From the NCBI GenBank assembly GCA_963789015.1, contig CAWBIU010000002.1:434001-498000 (forward strand): DNA of 64,000 nt, read 5' to 3'. The notes under the pieces were generated by a model. It was not told the DNA's origin, searched no databases, and worked only from the letters and a program-made list of their open reading frames with translations. The number at the start of each line of letters is the position of its first letter. The stretch's first letter is position 1. Below are positions 1 through 7,715 of the stretch, piece by piece. A program made the translations under genes and the position numbers. The DNA comes from JAOPZW01 sp963789015 (GTDB lineage: Bacteria > Actinomycetota > Thermoleophilia > Solirubrobacterales > Solirubrobacteraceae).

Positions 1-2
1 TC

Positions 3-566
3 GGCGAGACGTCGCTGCCCGCGGTCGCCTTCGTCGTCGCCTACGTCCTCTCGGGCTCGGACACGAACGCGGCGGCGATCGTCGCCGTCGGCCTGGCCGT
101 CGTGCTCGCCGTCGTGCGCCTGGCGCGCCGCGAGACGCCGCGCCACGCGCTCTCCGGCCTGGTCGGCGTCGCCTTCGCCGCCTTCATCGCCACGCGCAGC
201 GGCAAGGCGGAGAACTTCTTCCTGCCGGGCCTGCTGGCGAACACCGCCTACGCGGCGGCGTTCATCGTCTCGATCGCCGTCCGCCGGCCGCTCGTCGGGG
301 TGATCGTCGCCCAGCTCGACGGCGAGGGGAGCGCGTGGCGCGAGGACCCGGTGCGCTACCGCGCCTTCGCCCGCGCGAGCTGGATGTGGGCGGGGCTGTT
401 CGTCGTGCGGCTGATCGTGCAGCTGCCGCTGTACCTGGCGGGCGCGGTCGTCGCCCTCGGCGTGGCGCGCACGGCGATGGGGCTGCCGCTGTTCGCGCTC
501 GGCGTGTGGCTGACCTGGCGGCTCGTGCGCCGCACGCCGCCGCAGCCCGCCCCCGCCACGACGTGA
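3..566 (+). CDS. DUF3159 family membrane protein (5' truncated by window edge)
   Basis: The reading frame is open from the window edge to a TGA at 564-566, so the N-terminus is missing. The visible 187 residues contain several hydrophobic helices and the motif KAENFFLPGLLANTAY followed by SRRPLVG-like residues (VRRPLVGVIVAQ), which is typical of DUF3159 integral membrane proteins of Actinobacteria. The molecular function of the family is not known. The gene ends over a small relic on the other strand. Confidence 0.8.
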   Translation, partial: GETSLPAVAFVVAYVLSGSDTNAAAIVAVGLAVVLAVVRLARRETPRHALSGLVGVAFAAFIATRSGKAENFFLPGLLANTAYAAAFIVSIAVRRPLVGVIVAQLDGEGSAWREDPVRYRAFARASWMWAGLFVVRLIVQLPLYLAGAVVALGVARTAMGLPLFALGVWLTWRLVRRTPPQPAPATT

Positions 567-660
567 GCAGCGTGTAGCGGACCGTCTGCGCGACGATCAT
601 CCCGTCGCGGAACACGAACGTGTCGATCCCGTCCTCGACACGCCATGCGTCCTTCTCCGA
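559..660 (-). pseudogene. Relic of an NTF2/SnoaL-like protein (C-terminal piece only)
   Basis: Read on the minus strand, this stretch encodes about 34 residues containing VEDGIDTFVFRDGMIVAQTV, then RYTLLTS. This looks like the C-terminal strand pair of small NTF2-like (SnoaL) proteins. The rest of the domain is absent: upstream lies the 3' end of the aminotransferase gene, and downstream the frame runs on, without a stop, into the antisense of DUF3159. It is best read as a gene remnant left by a deletion. Confidence rests on recalled family pattern only. Confidence 0.45.
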
Positions 661-667
661 TCGGTGG

Positions 668-2056
668 TCAGGCCGATGCTCGCGCACGGCCCCCCGTGCT
701 CGCAAGGGCGGCCAGTCCTTCGGCGAACACGTCGGTGTGGCGGTCGACGTCGGCCTGCGTCGTGGCGGGCGACATCAGCGCCATGTTGTGAAACGGCGTG
801 ATGAGCACGCCGCGGTTGAGCATGAACAGGTGCAGCCAGTCCTCCAGCGGCCCGTCGTGCAGCGCGGCGCTCTCGCCGCCGGTGCGCGGCGGCTCGGGTG
901 CGAAGCTCAGCTCGGCGCGCGCGCCGAGGGGGACGATCGACCACGGCACGTCGTGCGCGGCGAGCGCGTCGCGCACGCCGGCCACGAAGCGCTCGCAGAG
1001 CGAGAGCATCCCGTCGAAGGCCTGCGGCGTGAGCACCTCGCCGAGGGTCGCGCGCGCCGCGGCGAGCGACAGCGGGTTGCCGGCCAGCGTGCCGCCCACG
1101 CCCCCGACGTCGACGAGGTCGGCGTCCTCGAGGGCGTCGATCCGCGCCGCCACGTCGGCGCTCACGCCGTAGGCGCCGATCGGGATGCCGCCCGCGATCG
1201 CCTTGCCGATCGTCACGAGGTCGGGGCGCAGGCCCCACGCCGCCGTGCAGCCGCCCGGGCCCGCGCTCAGCGTGTGCGTCTCGTCGATGATGAGCAGCGT
1301 GCCGGTGCGGTCGCAGGCCTCGCGCAGTCCCTCGAGGAAGCCGGGCTCGGGCAGCACGATCCCGATGTTCGTCAGGGCGGGCTCGGTGAGCACCACGGCG
1401 GCCTGCTCGTCGGCGAGCAGGCGCTCGACCGCCTCGAGGTCGTTGAACTCGCACACGCGCGTCGTCGCCGTCGGGTCGACGGCGGGGCCGACGTTGCCCT
1501 CGCGCGAGCGCGGCCGCGCGCCGTCGCCGAGCGTGACGAACGTCTCGTCGACCGAGCCGTGGTAGCAGTGGCTGAACACGAGCACCTGGCTGCGGCCGGT
1601 CATCGCGCGGCACAGGCGCAGCGCCCAGCGGTTGGCGTCCGTCGCGGTCAGCGCGAAGCTCCACAGCGGCAGGCCGAAACGGCGGGCGAGCTCCTCGCCG
1701 ACCCAGGCGGCGTCCTCGGTCGGCAGCATCAGCGTCGCGCCGCCGTCGACCTCCAGCCGCCGGCGGACCGCCGCGACCATCGCTTGCGGGGAGTGACCGG
1801 CCATCGCGCCCGTGTCGCCGAGCGCGAAGTCGACGTACTCGTGCCCGTCGACGTCGCGCACGTGCGCGCCGTGGGCCGTGGCCGCGTAGACCGGGTGGCC
1901 GCCGACCCACTTGGCCATCCAGGTCATGGGGACGCCGGAGACGAGCGAGCCGCGCGCCCGCTCGAACAGCTCGCGCGAGCGCGGGTGCTCGCGCGCGAAG
2001 CGCCCGAGCTCATCGGCGTGGAGGGCGGCGAGGCGGTCACGGTCGATCGTCGTCAT
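668..2056 (-). CDS. Class III PLP aminotransferase (glutamate-1-semialdehyde aminomutase-like)
   Basis: A 462-residue PLP enzyme of fold type I. It shows the class III features: a substrate/PLP segment near SHCYHGSVDE, the cofactor-pyridine aspartate in IIDETHT, and the Schiff-base lysine in TIGKAIAGG. The overall pattern, with an N-terminal extension and VRDVDGHEYVDFALGD, matches aminotransferases annotated as glutamate-1-semialdehyde 2,1-aminomutase-like. It has no heme-pathway neighbours, so it probably acts on another amino or keto acid. The start at 2056 is preferred over the in-frame ATG at 2065 because GGAGAGG lies 9 nt upstream of it. It is divergent from the amidohydrolase gene. Confidence 0.85.
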   Translation of the reverse strand: MTTIDRDRLAALHADELGRFAREHPRSRELFERARGSLVSGVPMTWMAKWVGGHPVYAATAHGAHVRDVDGHEYVDFALGDTGAMAGHSPQAMVAAVRRRLEVDGGATLMLPTEDAAWVGEELARRFGLPLWSFALTATDANRWALRLCRAMTGRSQVLVFSHCYHGSVDETFVTLGDGARPRSREGNVGPAVDPTATTRVCEFNDLEAVERLLADEQAAVVLTEPALTNIGIVLPEPGFLEGLREACDRTGTLLIIDETHTLSAGPGGCTAAWGLRPDLVTIGKAIAGGIPIGAYGVSADVAARIDALEDADLVDVGGVGGTLAGNPLSLAAARATLGEVLTPQAFDGMLSLCERFVAGVRDALAAHDVPWSIVPLGARAELSFAPEPPRTGGESAALHDGPLEDWLHLFMLNRGVLITPFHNMALMSPATTQADVDRHTDVFAEGLAALASTGGRARASA

Positions 2057-2115
2057 CGCGGGCATCCTCTCCGACCGGGCCGCCGTGTGAGGCGCAGGTG
2101 CGCCAGGATGGGCCG

Positions 2116-3378
2116 ATGCCCGCCCGCCGCCCGTCCCTGCTCGCCGCTCCGCCGCCGCGCCCCGGGCGCCTGTGGCTGACCGACGCGCGGCTGCTCGACG
2201 GCACCGGCGCGCCGCCGCGCGAGGCGTCGGCCGTGCTCGTCCAGGACGGGACGATCAGCGCCGTCGGATCCTCCGGCGACGCGCCGCCCGAGGACGCCCA
2301 GGTCGTCGCGCTCGGCGGGCGCACGCTGATGCCCGGTCTCACCGACGCCCACACCCACGTGCTCGGGCAGTCGCAGCCCGAGCCTGCCCACGGCGCCGAG
2401 CCGTTGCGCGGCGAGGCCGTCGCGCACTTCATCGCCGCCGACCTGCGCGCCGCGCTGCGGATGGGGATCACCACCATCCGCGACGTCGGCTCGTTCGACG
2501 ACCACGTGCTTGCCGCGCGCCAGGCGATGCGCTACGGCGCGACGCGCGGCCCGCGGCTGCTCACGTGCGGGCGGATCCTCTCCGCGACGGCGCCCGGCGG
2601 GCGCTTCTTCGAGGGCATGTACCGCGAGGCCGACGGCGAGGACGACATGCGGCGGGCCGCGCGCGAGCAGCTGCGCCGCGGCGCGGACTTCGTGAAGATC
2701 ATGGCCACGGGCGCGCGCTCGGTCGAGCTCGAGGACCCCGACCCGGCGCAGATGACGCGCGGCGAGATCGCCACCGTGGTCGAGGAGGCCCACCGCCAGG
2801 GCTATCGCGTGGCCGCCCACGCCGAGGGCCTGGCCGGGACGGAGCTGGCGATCGAGGCCGGCGTCGACACGATCGAGCACGGCATGTATCTCAACGCCCG
2901 GCCCGACCTGCTCGAGCGGATGGCCGCGCACGACCAGGTCCTCGTCCCGACGCTGAGCTGCTTCTACGGCGTCGCCGAGGAGGACGACTGGTCAGAGCTG
3001 CTCGGCGAGCTCGCCCGCCACAACATCGAGCAGGCCGGCCTGACGCTGCGCGCGGCCAAGGCCGCGGGCGTGCGGATCGCCGCGGGGCACGACTGGGCCC
3101 CGATCGAGGACCTCGGCATCGAGCTGCTGCGCATGATCGAGCAGGGGCTGACCGCGCACGAGACGCTCGTCGCCGCGACCTCGACCGCCGCCTTCGCGCT
3201 CGGCCTCGACGACACCATGGGCACGATCGAGCCGGGGCGCCTCGCCGACCTCGTCGTCGTCGACGGCGATCCGCTTGCCCGCCCGGAGCTGCTGCGCGAG
3301 CCCCACGCGATCTGGCTCGTCCTGCAGCTCGGCGAGCCCGTCGCCGGCGCCGCCCTGGAATCCCGCCCCGGGGCGTAG
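2116..3378 (+). CDS. Metal-dependent amidohydrolase (imidazolonepropionase/prolidase-like)
   Basis: A 420-residue TIM-barrel amidohydrolase. Metal-site elements are visible in order: DAHTHV (His79, His81), the bridging Lys194 in FVKIMATGA, His235 in AAHAEG, His255 in TIEHG and Asp326 in AAGHDW. The C-terminal beta-sandwich motif GTIEPGRLADLVVVDGDPL is also present. Such enzymes cleave cyclic amides or Xaa-Pro-like dipeptides; the substrate cannot be deduced. The start at 2116 follows AGGA; an in-frame GTG lies at 2098. The aminotransferase beside it on the other strand may share a pathway. Confidence 0.85.
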   Translation: MPARRPSLLAAPPPRPGRLWLTDARLLDGTGAPPREASAVLVQDGTISAVGSSGDAPPEDAQVVALGGRTLMPGLTDAHTHVLGQSQPEPAHGAEPLRGEAVAHFIAADLRAALRMGITTIRDVGSFDDHVLAARQAMRYGATRGPRLLTCGRILSATAPGGRFFEGMYREADGEDDMRRAAREQLRRGADFVKIMATGARSVELEDPDPAQMTRGEIATVVEEAHRQGYRVAAHAEGLAGTELAIEAGVDTIEHGMYLNARPDLLERMAAHDQVLVPTLSCFYGVAEEDDWSELLGELARHNIEQAGLTLRAAKAAGVRIAAGHDWAPIEDLGIELLRMIEQGLTAHETLVAATSTAAFALGLDDTMGTIEPGRLADLVVVDGDPLARPELLREPHAIWLVLQLGEPVAGAALESRPGA

Positions 3379-3379
3379 T

Positions 3380-3385
3380 TAGGCT
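3380..3385 (+). promoter_or_regulatory. Probable -10 element for leaderless start at 3393
   Basis: TAGGCT ends 7 nt before the ATG of the molybdoenzyme gene and there is no Shine-Dalgarno sequence. This spacing fits a leaderless transcript starting at the A of ATG. Similar TAGNNT boxes occur before other starts in this window. Confidence 0.45.
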
Positions 3386-3392
3386 CGCGGCC

Positions 3393-4001
3393 ATGAGCTT
3401 CATCTCGAGGGGCTTCGGCGGCCGCCGGCGGGTGCCCGACGAGCTCCGCGACCGCGTCCCGCCCGGGCAGTATGTCGAGCCCGGCTTCCCCGTCCTCACC
3501 GCCGGGCCGACACCGCGGATCGAACCCGACGCGTGGAGCTTCCGCGTCGACGGCATGGTCGGCGAGGAGCGCTCGTGGTCGTGGGAGGAGTTCCACGCGC
3601 TCGGCTTCGAGGACGTGCCGTGCGACATCCACTGCGTGACGAAGTGGTCCAAGCTCGGCACCTCGTTCCGCGGCGTGTCGGTCGACACGCTGCTCGAGGA
3701 GGCCGAGCCGCTCGGCGCCTTCGCGATGGCCTTCTCGTTCGGGGGCTACACGACGAACCTCTCGATCGAGGACCTCAGCGACGGCAAGGCGTGGGTCGTC
3801 ATCGAGCACGAGGGCGAGCCGCTGCCGCGCGAGCACGGCGGGCCGGCGCGGCTGCTCGTGCCGCACCTCTACTTCTGGAAGAGCGCCAAATGGGCGGCGG
3901 GCCTGCGCGTCATGGACCACGACGAGCCCGGCTTCTGGGAGGCCAACGGCTACCACAACCGCGGCGACCCCTGGAAGGAGGAGCGCTATTGGAACGATTG
4001 A
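3393..4001 (+). CDS. Sulfite oxidase-like molybdopterin-dependent oxidoreductase
   Basis: A 202-residue protein with the molybdopterin core of the sulfite oxidase/YedY superfamily. Cys81, in DIHCVTKWS, is the expected molybdenum-ligating cysteine. Other family motifs are GYTTNLSIED, HGGPARLLVPHLYFWKSAKW and a C-terminal GFWEANGYHNRGDPW. There is no Tat signal and no dimerisation domain, so it is probably a cytoplasmic single-domain oxidase. It is translationally coupled to the following flavin reductase, which likely supplies or drains electrons. Substrate unknown. Confidence 0.88.
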   Translation: MSFISRGFGGRRRVPDELRDRVPPGQYVEPGFPVLTAGPTPRIEPDAWSFRVDGMVGEERSWSWEEFHALGFEDVPCDIHCVTKWSKLGTSFRGVSVDTLLEEAEPLGAFAMAFSFGGYTTNLSIEDLSDGKAWVVIEHEGEPLPREHGGPARLLVPHLYFWKSAKWAAGLRVMDHDEPGFWEANGYHNRGDPWKEERYWND

Positions 4002-4711
4002 CGGCGGTCGAGCTGCGGGCTCCCGGGCGCTGGCAGATCGCCACCGTGAGCAAGGTGACGGTCGAGACCCCGCACGTGAAGACCTTCCGGCTGGAGGTCC
4101 CGATGTGGATGCCGCATCTGCCCGGCCAGCACTACGACGTGCGGCTCACCGCGCCCGACGGCTACAGCGCCCAGCGCTCGTACTCGATCGCCTCCTCGCC
4201 GCTGGACGCGGGCGGCGTCGAGCTGACCATCGACCGCCTCGACGACGGCGAGGTGTCGCCCTACTTCCACGACGTCGTCGAGGTCGGCGACCAGGTCGAG
4301 GTGCGCGGCCCATTCACGTCGTACTTCGTGTGGCGCGGCGAGTCGCCGGTGCTGCTCATCGGCGGCGGCTCGGGCGTGGTGCCGCTGATGGCCATGCTCC
4401 GCCACCGGCGGCGGGCGATGCCCGAGGCGCAGATGCGCCTGATCTACTCCGTGCGCAGCGCCGAGGACGTCATCTACGCCGGCGAGCTGGGCGACGACAC
4501 GCTGCTCACCTACACCCGCGAGCCGCCCGCGGGCTGGACCGGCCACACCGGGCGCATCGACGCCGGTCTCGTCGGAGCGGCCGGGATCACCTCGGGGACG
4601 GTGTTCGTGTGCGGATCCAACGGCTTCGTCGAGACGGCCGGGGGGCTGGCCGTCGACGCCGGCTTCGACCCCGCGCGGATCCGCACCGAGCGCTTCGGGC
4701 CCAGCGGCTGA
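3989..4711 (+). CDS. FAD/NAD(P)-binding ferredoxin reductase-type oxidoreductase
   Basis: A 240-residue flavoprotein reductase. It shows the FAD-binding RSYSIAS motif, the NAD(P)-binding LLIGGGSGVVPLMAMLRHR segment, and a C-terminal VCGSNGFVE motif. There is no 2Fe-2S domain. A TTG start at 3989 is chosen because AGGAGG lies 6 nt upstream; the gene then overlaps the molybdoenzyme stop by 13 nt, which argues for coupled translation and a two-component electron-transfer pair. Confidence 0.85.
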   Translation: MERLTAVELRAPGRWQIATVSKVTVETPHVKTFRLEVPMWMPHLPGQHYDVRLTAPDGYSAQRSYSIASSPLDAGGVELTIDRLDDGEVSPYFHDVVEVGDQVEVRGPFTSYFVWRGESPVLLIGGGSGVVPLMAMLRHRRRAMPEAQMRLIYSVRSAEDVIYAGELGDDTLLTYTREPPAGWTGHTGRIDAGLVGAAGITSGTVFVCGSNGFVETAGGLAVDAGFDPARIRTERFGPSG

Positions 4712-4722
4712 ACCGGAGGAGA

Positions 4723-4753
4723 GCGGCGCCGGCTGGGGGTGACCCGGCGCCGC
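4723..4753. terminator. GC-rich hairpin between convergent genes
   Basis: Perfect 10-bp arms GCGGCGCCGG (4723-4732) and CCGGCGCCGC (4744-4753) flank an 11-nt loop. It sits between two convergent gene ends. There is no T-tract on either side, so it would be a bidirectional, U-tract-less terminator. Confidence 0.6.
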
Positions 4754-4768
4754 GACCCGAGGTCCGTC

Positions 4769-5911
4769 CTAGACCCCGAGCTCCTCCGAGGCCATGCGCA
4801 CGCCGTCCAGGCGCGCCTTGATCTTCTGCATCGCCACGTCGCGCGCGAAGTCCGGCGAGCCGTGCTTCGGCTTGACGTCACGGCTGAACGGCGAGAAGCC
4901 GCAGTCGTCGGTCGCGCCGAGGCGCTCGACGGGGATGTGCTTGGCCGCCAGCAGCAGGTCGTCGCGCACCTGCTCGGCGGTCTCGACGTCCGGCGTCAGC
5001 GGGTTGATCACGCCCATGAAGCACACCTGCGGCACGCCGTTGGCGTCGTCACGGCTGTACTTGCCGCACAGCTCGTAGACCTTCTCCTTGTCGTCCTCGC
5101 TGGCGCACTGGATGAGGAAGTAGCCCGCGTTGATGTCGAACATGTGCTCGAGCAGCATCTCGTAGGGCACGTCCTTGCTGTGAACGGAGTCGCAGTCTCC
5201 GCCCGGGCACGTGTGGATGCCGATGTTGCGGCGCTCCTCGGGCGAGAAGCGGTCGATCACGCGGTTGTTGAGGTCGATGAACTCCTGGAGCATGTTCTTG
5301 CCGGTCCAGGGATTGCGCGAGTCGTTCTTGTTGGCCAGGCGGCCCTCGGTGAAGTCGACCGACACGCGCACGGCGCCGGCGTCGAAGCACTGGCGGATGT
5401 CCTTCTCGACCTCGTCGCACAGGTCGCTGAGGAACTGCTCGCGCGAGTAGCCTTCGATCTCGCCGTCCAGCGGATAGAGCAGCATCAGCATCGACGGCGC
5501 GATGACCGCCTGCTTGACCGGCCGGGAGGCGATCGCCTTGTTCTTCTCGACGAACTCCGACGCGAAGGTCTTGTAGCGGAACGGCCCGCCGGTCAGGCGC
5601 GGGAGCTGGCGGTGGTGGCCGTCATCGAAGATCGCGAAGTACTGGCCGTCGCCGGCCAGGTGATCGGCGAGCCCGGTGCCGGCGAGCGTGTCGGTGATCG
5701 GGTAGGTGGCGAAGCTCGACTCGCGCTGCTCGCCGTCCGTGACGATCGGCTCACCGGTCTCCTCGAGCCGGTGGATGGAGTCGGCCGCGGCCTCGTCCTG
5801 CGACGCCTTGAGCTGATCCCACGTGATCTTGCCCTCGTCGTAGTCCGCGTAGGCCTCCTGGAGCCGCATCGGGCGCGGAAGGGACCCGACGAGCTCGGTG
5901 GGGATGGGCAT
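4769..5911 (-). CDS. Cobalamin-independent methionine synthase-like methyltransferase (single-domain MetE type)
   Basis: A 380-residue protein of the UROD/MetE-like fold, equal in size to the catalytic C-terminal half of MetE. Zinc-site elements are visible: His and Cys in IGIHTCPGGDCDS and a distal Cys in GATDDCGFSPF. Also present are LVGSLPRP near the N-terminus and TDGEQRESSF. It probably transfers a methyl group from a folate or other donor to a thiol. Its place beside C1 genes is suggestive but not proof of a methylotrophic role. GAGGAGAG precedes the ATG. Confidence 0.8.
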   Translation of the reverse strand: MPIPTELVGSLPRPMRLQEAYADYDEGKITWDQLKASQDEAAADSIHRLEETGEPIVTDGEQRESSFATYPITDTLAGTGLADHLAGDGQYFAIFDDGHHRQLPRLTGGPFRYKTFASEFVEKNKAIASRPVKQAVIAPSMLMLLYPLDGEIEGYSREQFLSDLCDEVEKDIRQCFDAGAVRVSVDFTEGRLANKNDSRNPWTGKNMLQEFIDLNNRVIDRFSPEERRNIGIHTCPGGDCDSVHSKDVPYEMLLEHMFDINAGYFLIQCASEDDKEKVYELCGKYSRDDANGVPQVCFMGVINPLTPDVETAEQVRDDLLLAAKHIPVERLGATDDCGFSPFSRDVKPKHGSPDFARDVAMQKIKARLDGVRMASEELGV

Positions 5912-5921
5912 GCTCTCTCCT

Positions 5922-5952
5922 CAGGTCGTTCGGCCAGCATGAGACTGACCTG
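5922..5952 (-). promoter_or_regulatory. Inverted repeat in the 5' leader of the MetE-like gene
   Basis: CAGGTC (5922-5927) and GACCTG (5947-5952) could pair across a 19-nt loop in the transcript of the MetE-like gene. The arm nearer the gene directly abuts the GAGGAGAG ribosome-binding site, so pairing could affect translation. No known riboswitch was recognised. Confidence 0.25.
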
Positions 5953-6009
5953 TCTCTCTCCTGTCGGAGCGAACGTACAGGCCCGGGCGGAGAAGTCAAC
6001 CCGCCGGGG

Positions 6010-6624
6010 TCAGGCGGCGTCGTCGGCCGGGCCCAGGCGCTCGTAGCGCCCGCCGTGGAAGAGCAGCGGCGCGCCCTCGCCGGTGCGCGCGTACTCGACG
6101 CGGCCGAGGAACAGCGAGTGGTCGCCGCCCCAGTAGGAGCGCTGCACACGGGCCACGAAGCGCGCGAGCGCGCCCTCGACCAGCGGCGTGTCGGCAATGA
6201 GCTGGAAGCGCGGCTCGGGCCCGTCCTCCGAGCCGGCGCGGCCCGCGAAGCGATCCGACAGCGCGCTCTGCGTCTCGCCGAGCACGCTGACCCCGTAGCA
6301 GCAGCCCTCGTGGAGCATCCCGCACATCTTCGTGCGCCGGTCGACCGAGATGAGGACGAGTGGCGGGTCGAGCGAGACGGACATGAACGCGTTGGCGGTC
6401 ATGCCGTGCACCTGCTCGCCGCTGCGCGTGGTGATGATCGTCACGCCGGTGGCGAACATGCCGAGCGTGCGGCGCAGCGCGACGCGCGGATCGTCGCCCT
6501 CGACGTCGAGCGCCGATTCCGGCGGGCGGGTGTCGAACGGCATCTCGCCGATCGCCTCGGGGCCGCCCCAGACCGCGGTTCCCGACAGCGGGACGATGAA
6601 CTCGGTGGGAGGCGTCGTGGCCAC
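6010..6624 (-). CDS. Flavin reductase family protein (HpaC/DIM6-like)
   Basis: A 204-residue protein with a flavin-reductase-like FMN-binding domain from about residue 45: RTLGMFATGVTIITTR, HGMTANAFMSVSLDPPLVLISVD, and the C-terminal HSLFLGRVE. These proteins reduce FMN or FAD with NAD(P)H, often for a two-component monooxygenase. No partner oxygenase is adjacent. The GTG start at 6624 has no visible ribosome-binding site; the upstream region is unusually AT-rich (AATTTGTCC on the minus strand), like that before amt. Confidence 0.82.
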   Translation of the reverse strand: MATTPPTEFIVPLSGTAVWGGPEAIGEMPFDTRPPESALDVEGDDPRVALRRTLGMFATGVTIITTRSGEQVHGMTANAFMSVSLDPPLVLISVDRRTKMCGMLHEGCCYGVSVLGETQSALSDRFAGRAGSEDGPEPRFQLIADTPLVEGALARFVARVQRSYWGGDHSLFLGRVEYARTGEGAPLLFHGGRYERLGPADDAA

Positions 6625-6694
6625 GAGTGGACAAATTCATACAGGGCGCGGCTGCCGTGTGCAACGGCGCGTTCCCGCTAGGCTACCGCCGACC

Positions 6695-7651
6695 ATGCCG
6701 CGTCCCATCGTGCTCGGTGTGGTCGGCGACTCGGGAGCGGGCAAGACGACTCTGACGCGCGGTCTGGTCCGCGTCCTCGGGGACGGCAACTGCGCACTCC
6801 TCGGGGCCGACGACTACCACCGCTACGACCGTCACGAGCGCCGTCACCTCGGCGTGTCGCCGCTGAACCCCGAGGCCAACCACCTCGACATCCTCACCCA
6901 GCACCTGCGCCACCTGCGCCGCGGCGAGCCCGTGCTCAAGCCGGTCTACGACCACCGCACCGGGATGCTCGGCGCGCCGCGCTACCTGCGCCCGGCGCCC
7001 TATCTCGTCGTCGAGGGGCTGCTCGGCTTCTACACCGAGACGCTGCGCGCCGCGCACGACGTGCGCGTCTTCCTGTCCCCGCCGGAGGAGCTGCGCCGCG
7101 CCTGGAAGGTCAAGCGCGACGTCACGCGGCGCGGCTACACGACCGACCAGGTCCTGTGGGAGCTCGACCACCGCGAGCGCGACGCCGAGCTGTTCATCCG
7201 CCCCCAGCAGACGCACGCCGACATCGTCGTCAGCTTCCGCACACATGCCGGCGGCGACCCCGCCCACCTCGACGCCGAGGTGGTGCTGCGCGACTCGCTG
7301 CCGCACCCCGACCTCGCCCCGCTCGTCGACGGCGTCAAGGAGGGGCCGTCGGTCGAACGCCGTGAGCGCGAGGTCCTGCTGCGCATCCCCGGGGACATCG
7401 ACCCCGCGCACGCGGCGATGATCGAGGAGGCGGTCTGGGAGCGGATGAGCTTCGCCAGCCACCTGCGCGTCCGCCAGCTCGGCGAGTTCACGATCGGCAC
7501 GGACCTGCTGCGCTCGGACTCGCTCGCCCTCGTGCAGGTGATCCTGCTCTACCACATGGTCTCCGCCCGGGCGGCGCAGGCCGTGGGCGGCCGTCACGGG
7601 CACGGCCAGCCGCCCGCGCCGGTCAGCGCGGACAGCGCGCTGCACGCCTGA
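6695..7651 (+). CDS. prk: Phosphoribulokinase
   Basis: A 318-residue kinase with the P-loop GDSGAGKT at residues 11-18, then LLGADDYHRYDRHER, the conserved KPVYDHRTG segment and LVVEGLLGFYTE. These identify the bacterial phosphoribulokinase family (ribulose 5-phosphate + ATP to ribulose 1,5-bisphosphate). No RuBisCO gene is visible in the window. The next gene on the same strand is a CbbR-type regulator and serine-cycle genes follow. In Methylorubrum extorquens, PRK works without RuBisCO: its product activates the LysR regulator QscR. A similar role is inferred here. TAGGCT lies 10 nt upstream of the ATG and there is no clear Shine-Dalgarno. Confidence 0.93.
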   Translation: MPRPIVLGVVGDSGAGKTTLTRGLVRVLGDGNCALLGADDYHRYDRHERRHLGVSPLNPEANHLDILTQHLRHLRRGEPVLKPVYDHRTGMLGAPRYLRPAPYLVVEGLLGFYTETLRAAHDVRVFLSPPEELRRAWKVKRDVTRRGYTTDQVLWELDHRERDAELFIRPQQTHADIVVSFRTHAGGDPAHLDAEVVLRDSLPHPDLAPLVDGVKEGPSVERREREVLLRIPGDIDPAHAAMIEEAVWERMSFASHLRVRQLGEFTIGTDLLRSDSLALVQVILLYHMVSARAAQAVGGRHGHGQPPAPVSADSALHA

Positions 7652-7701
7652 GCGGTCCTCGCCGCCAGGTCCTTCTGCGGACGCGACGCGCGCTGATCCG
7701 C

Positions 7702-7715
7702 ATAAGGATTCCTAT
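7702..7715 (+). promoter_or_regulatory. AT-rich near-palindrome at the LysR gene start
   Basis: ATAAGGATTCCTAT is an imperfect dyad with the ATA-to-TAT ends typical of LysR boxes. It also contains AAGGA, 7 nt before the ATG at 7716, the best ribosome-binding site for this gene. It may serve autoregulation. Confidence 0.3.

Noticed and set aside
6695..7651. Uridine kinase or pantothenate kinase
   Set aside because: The DDYHRYDRHER and KPVYDHRTG motifs and the total length fit phosphoribulokinase.
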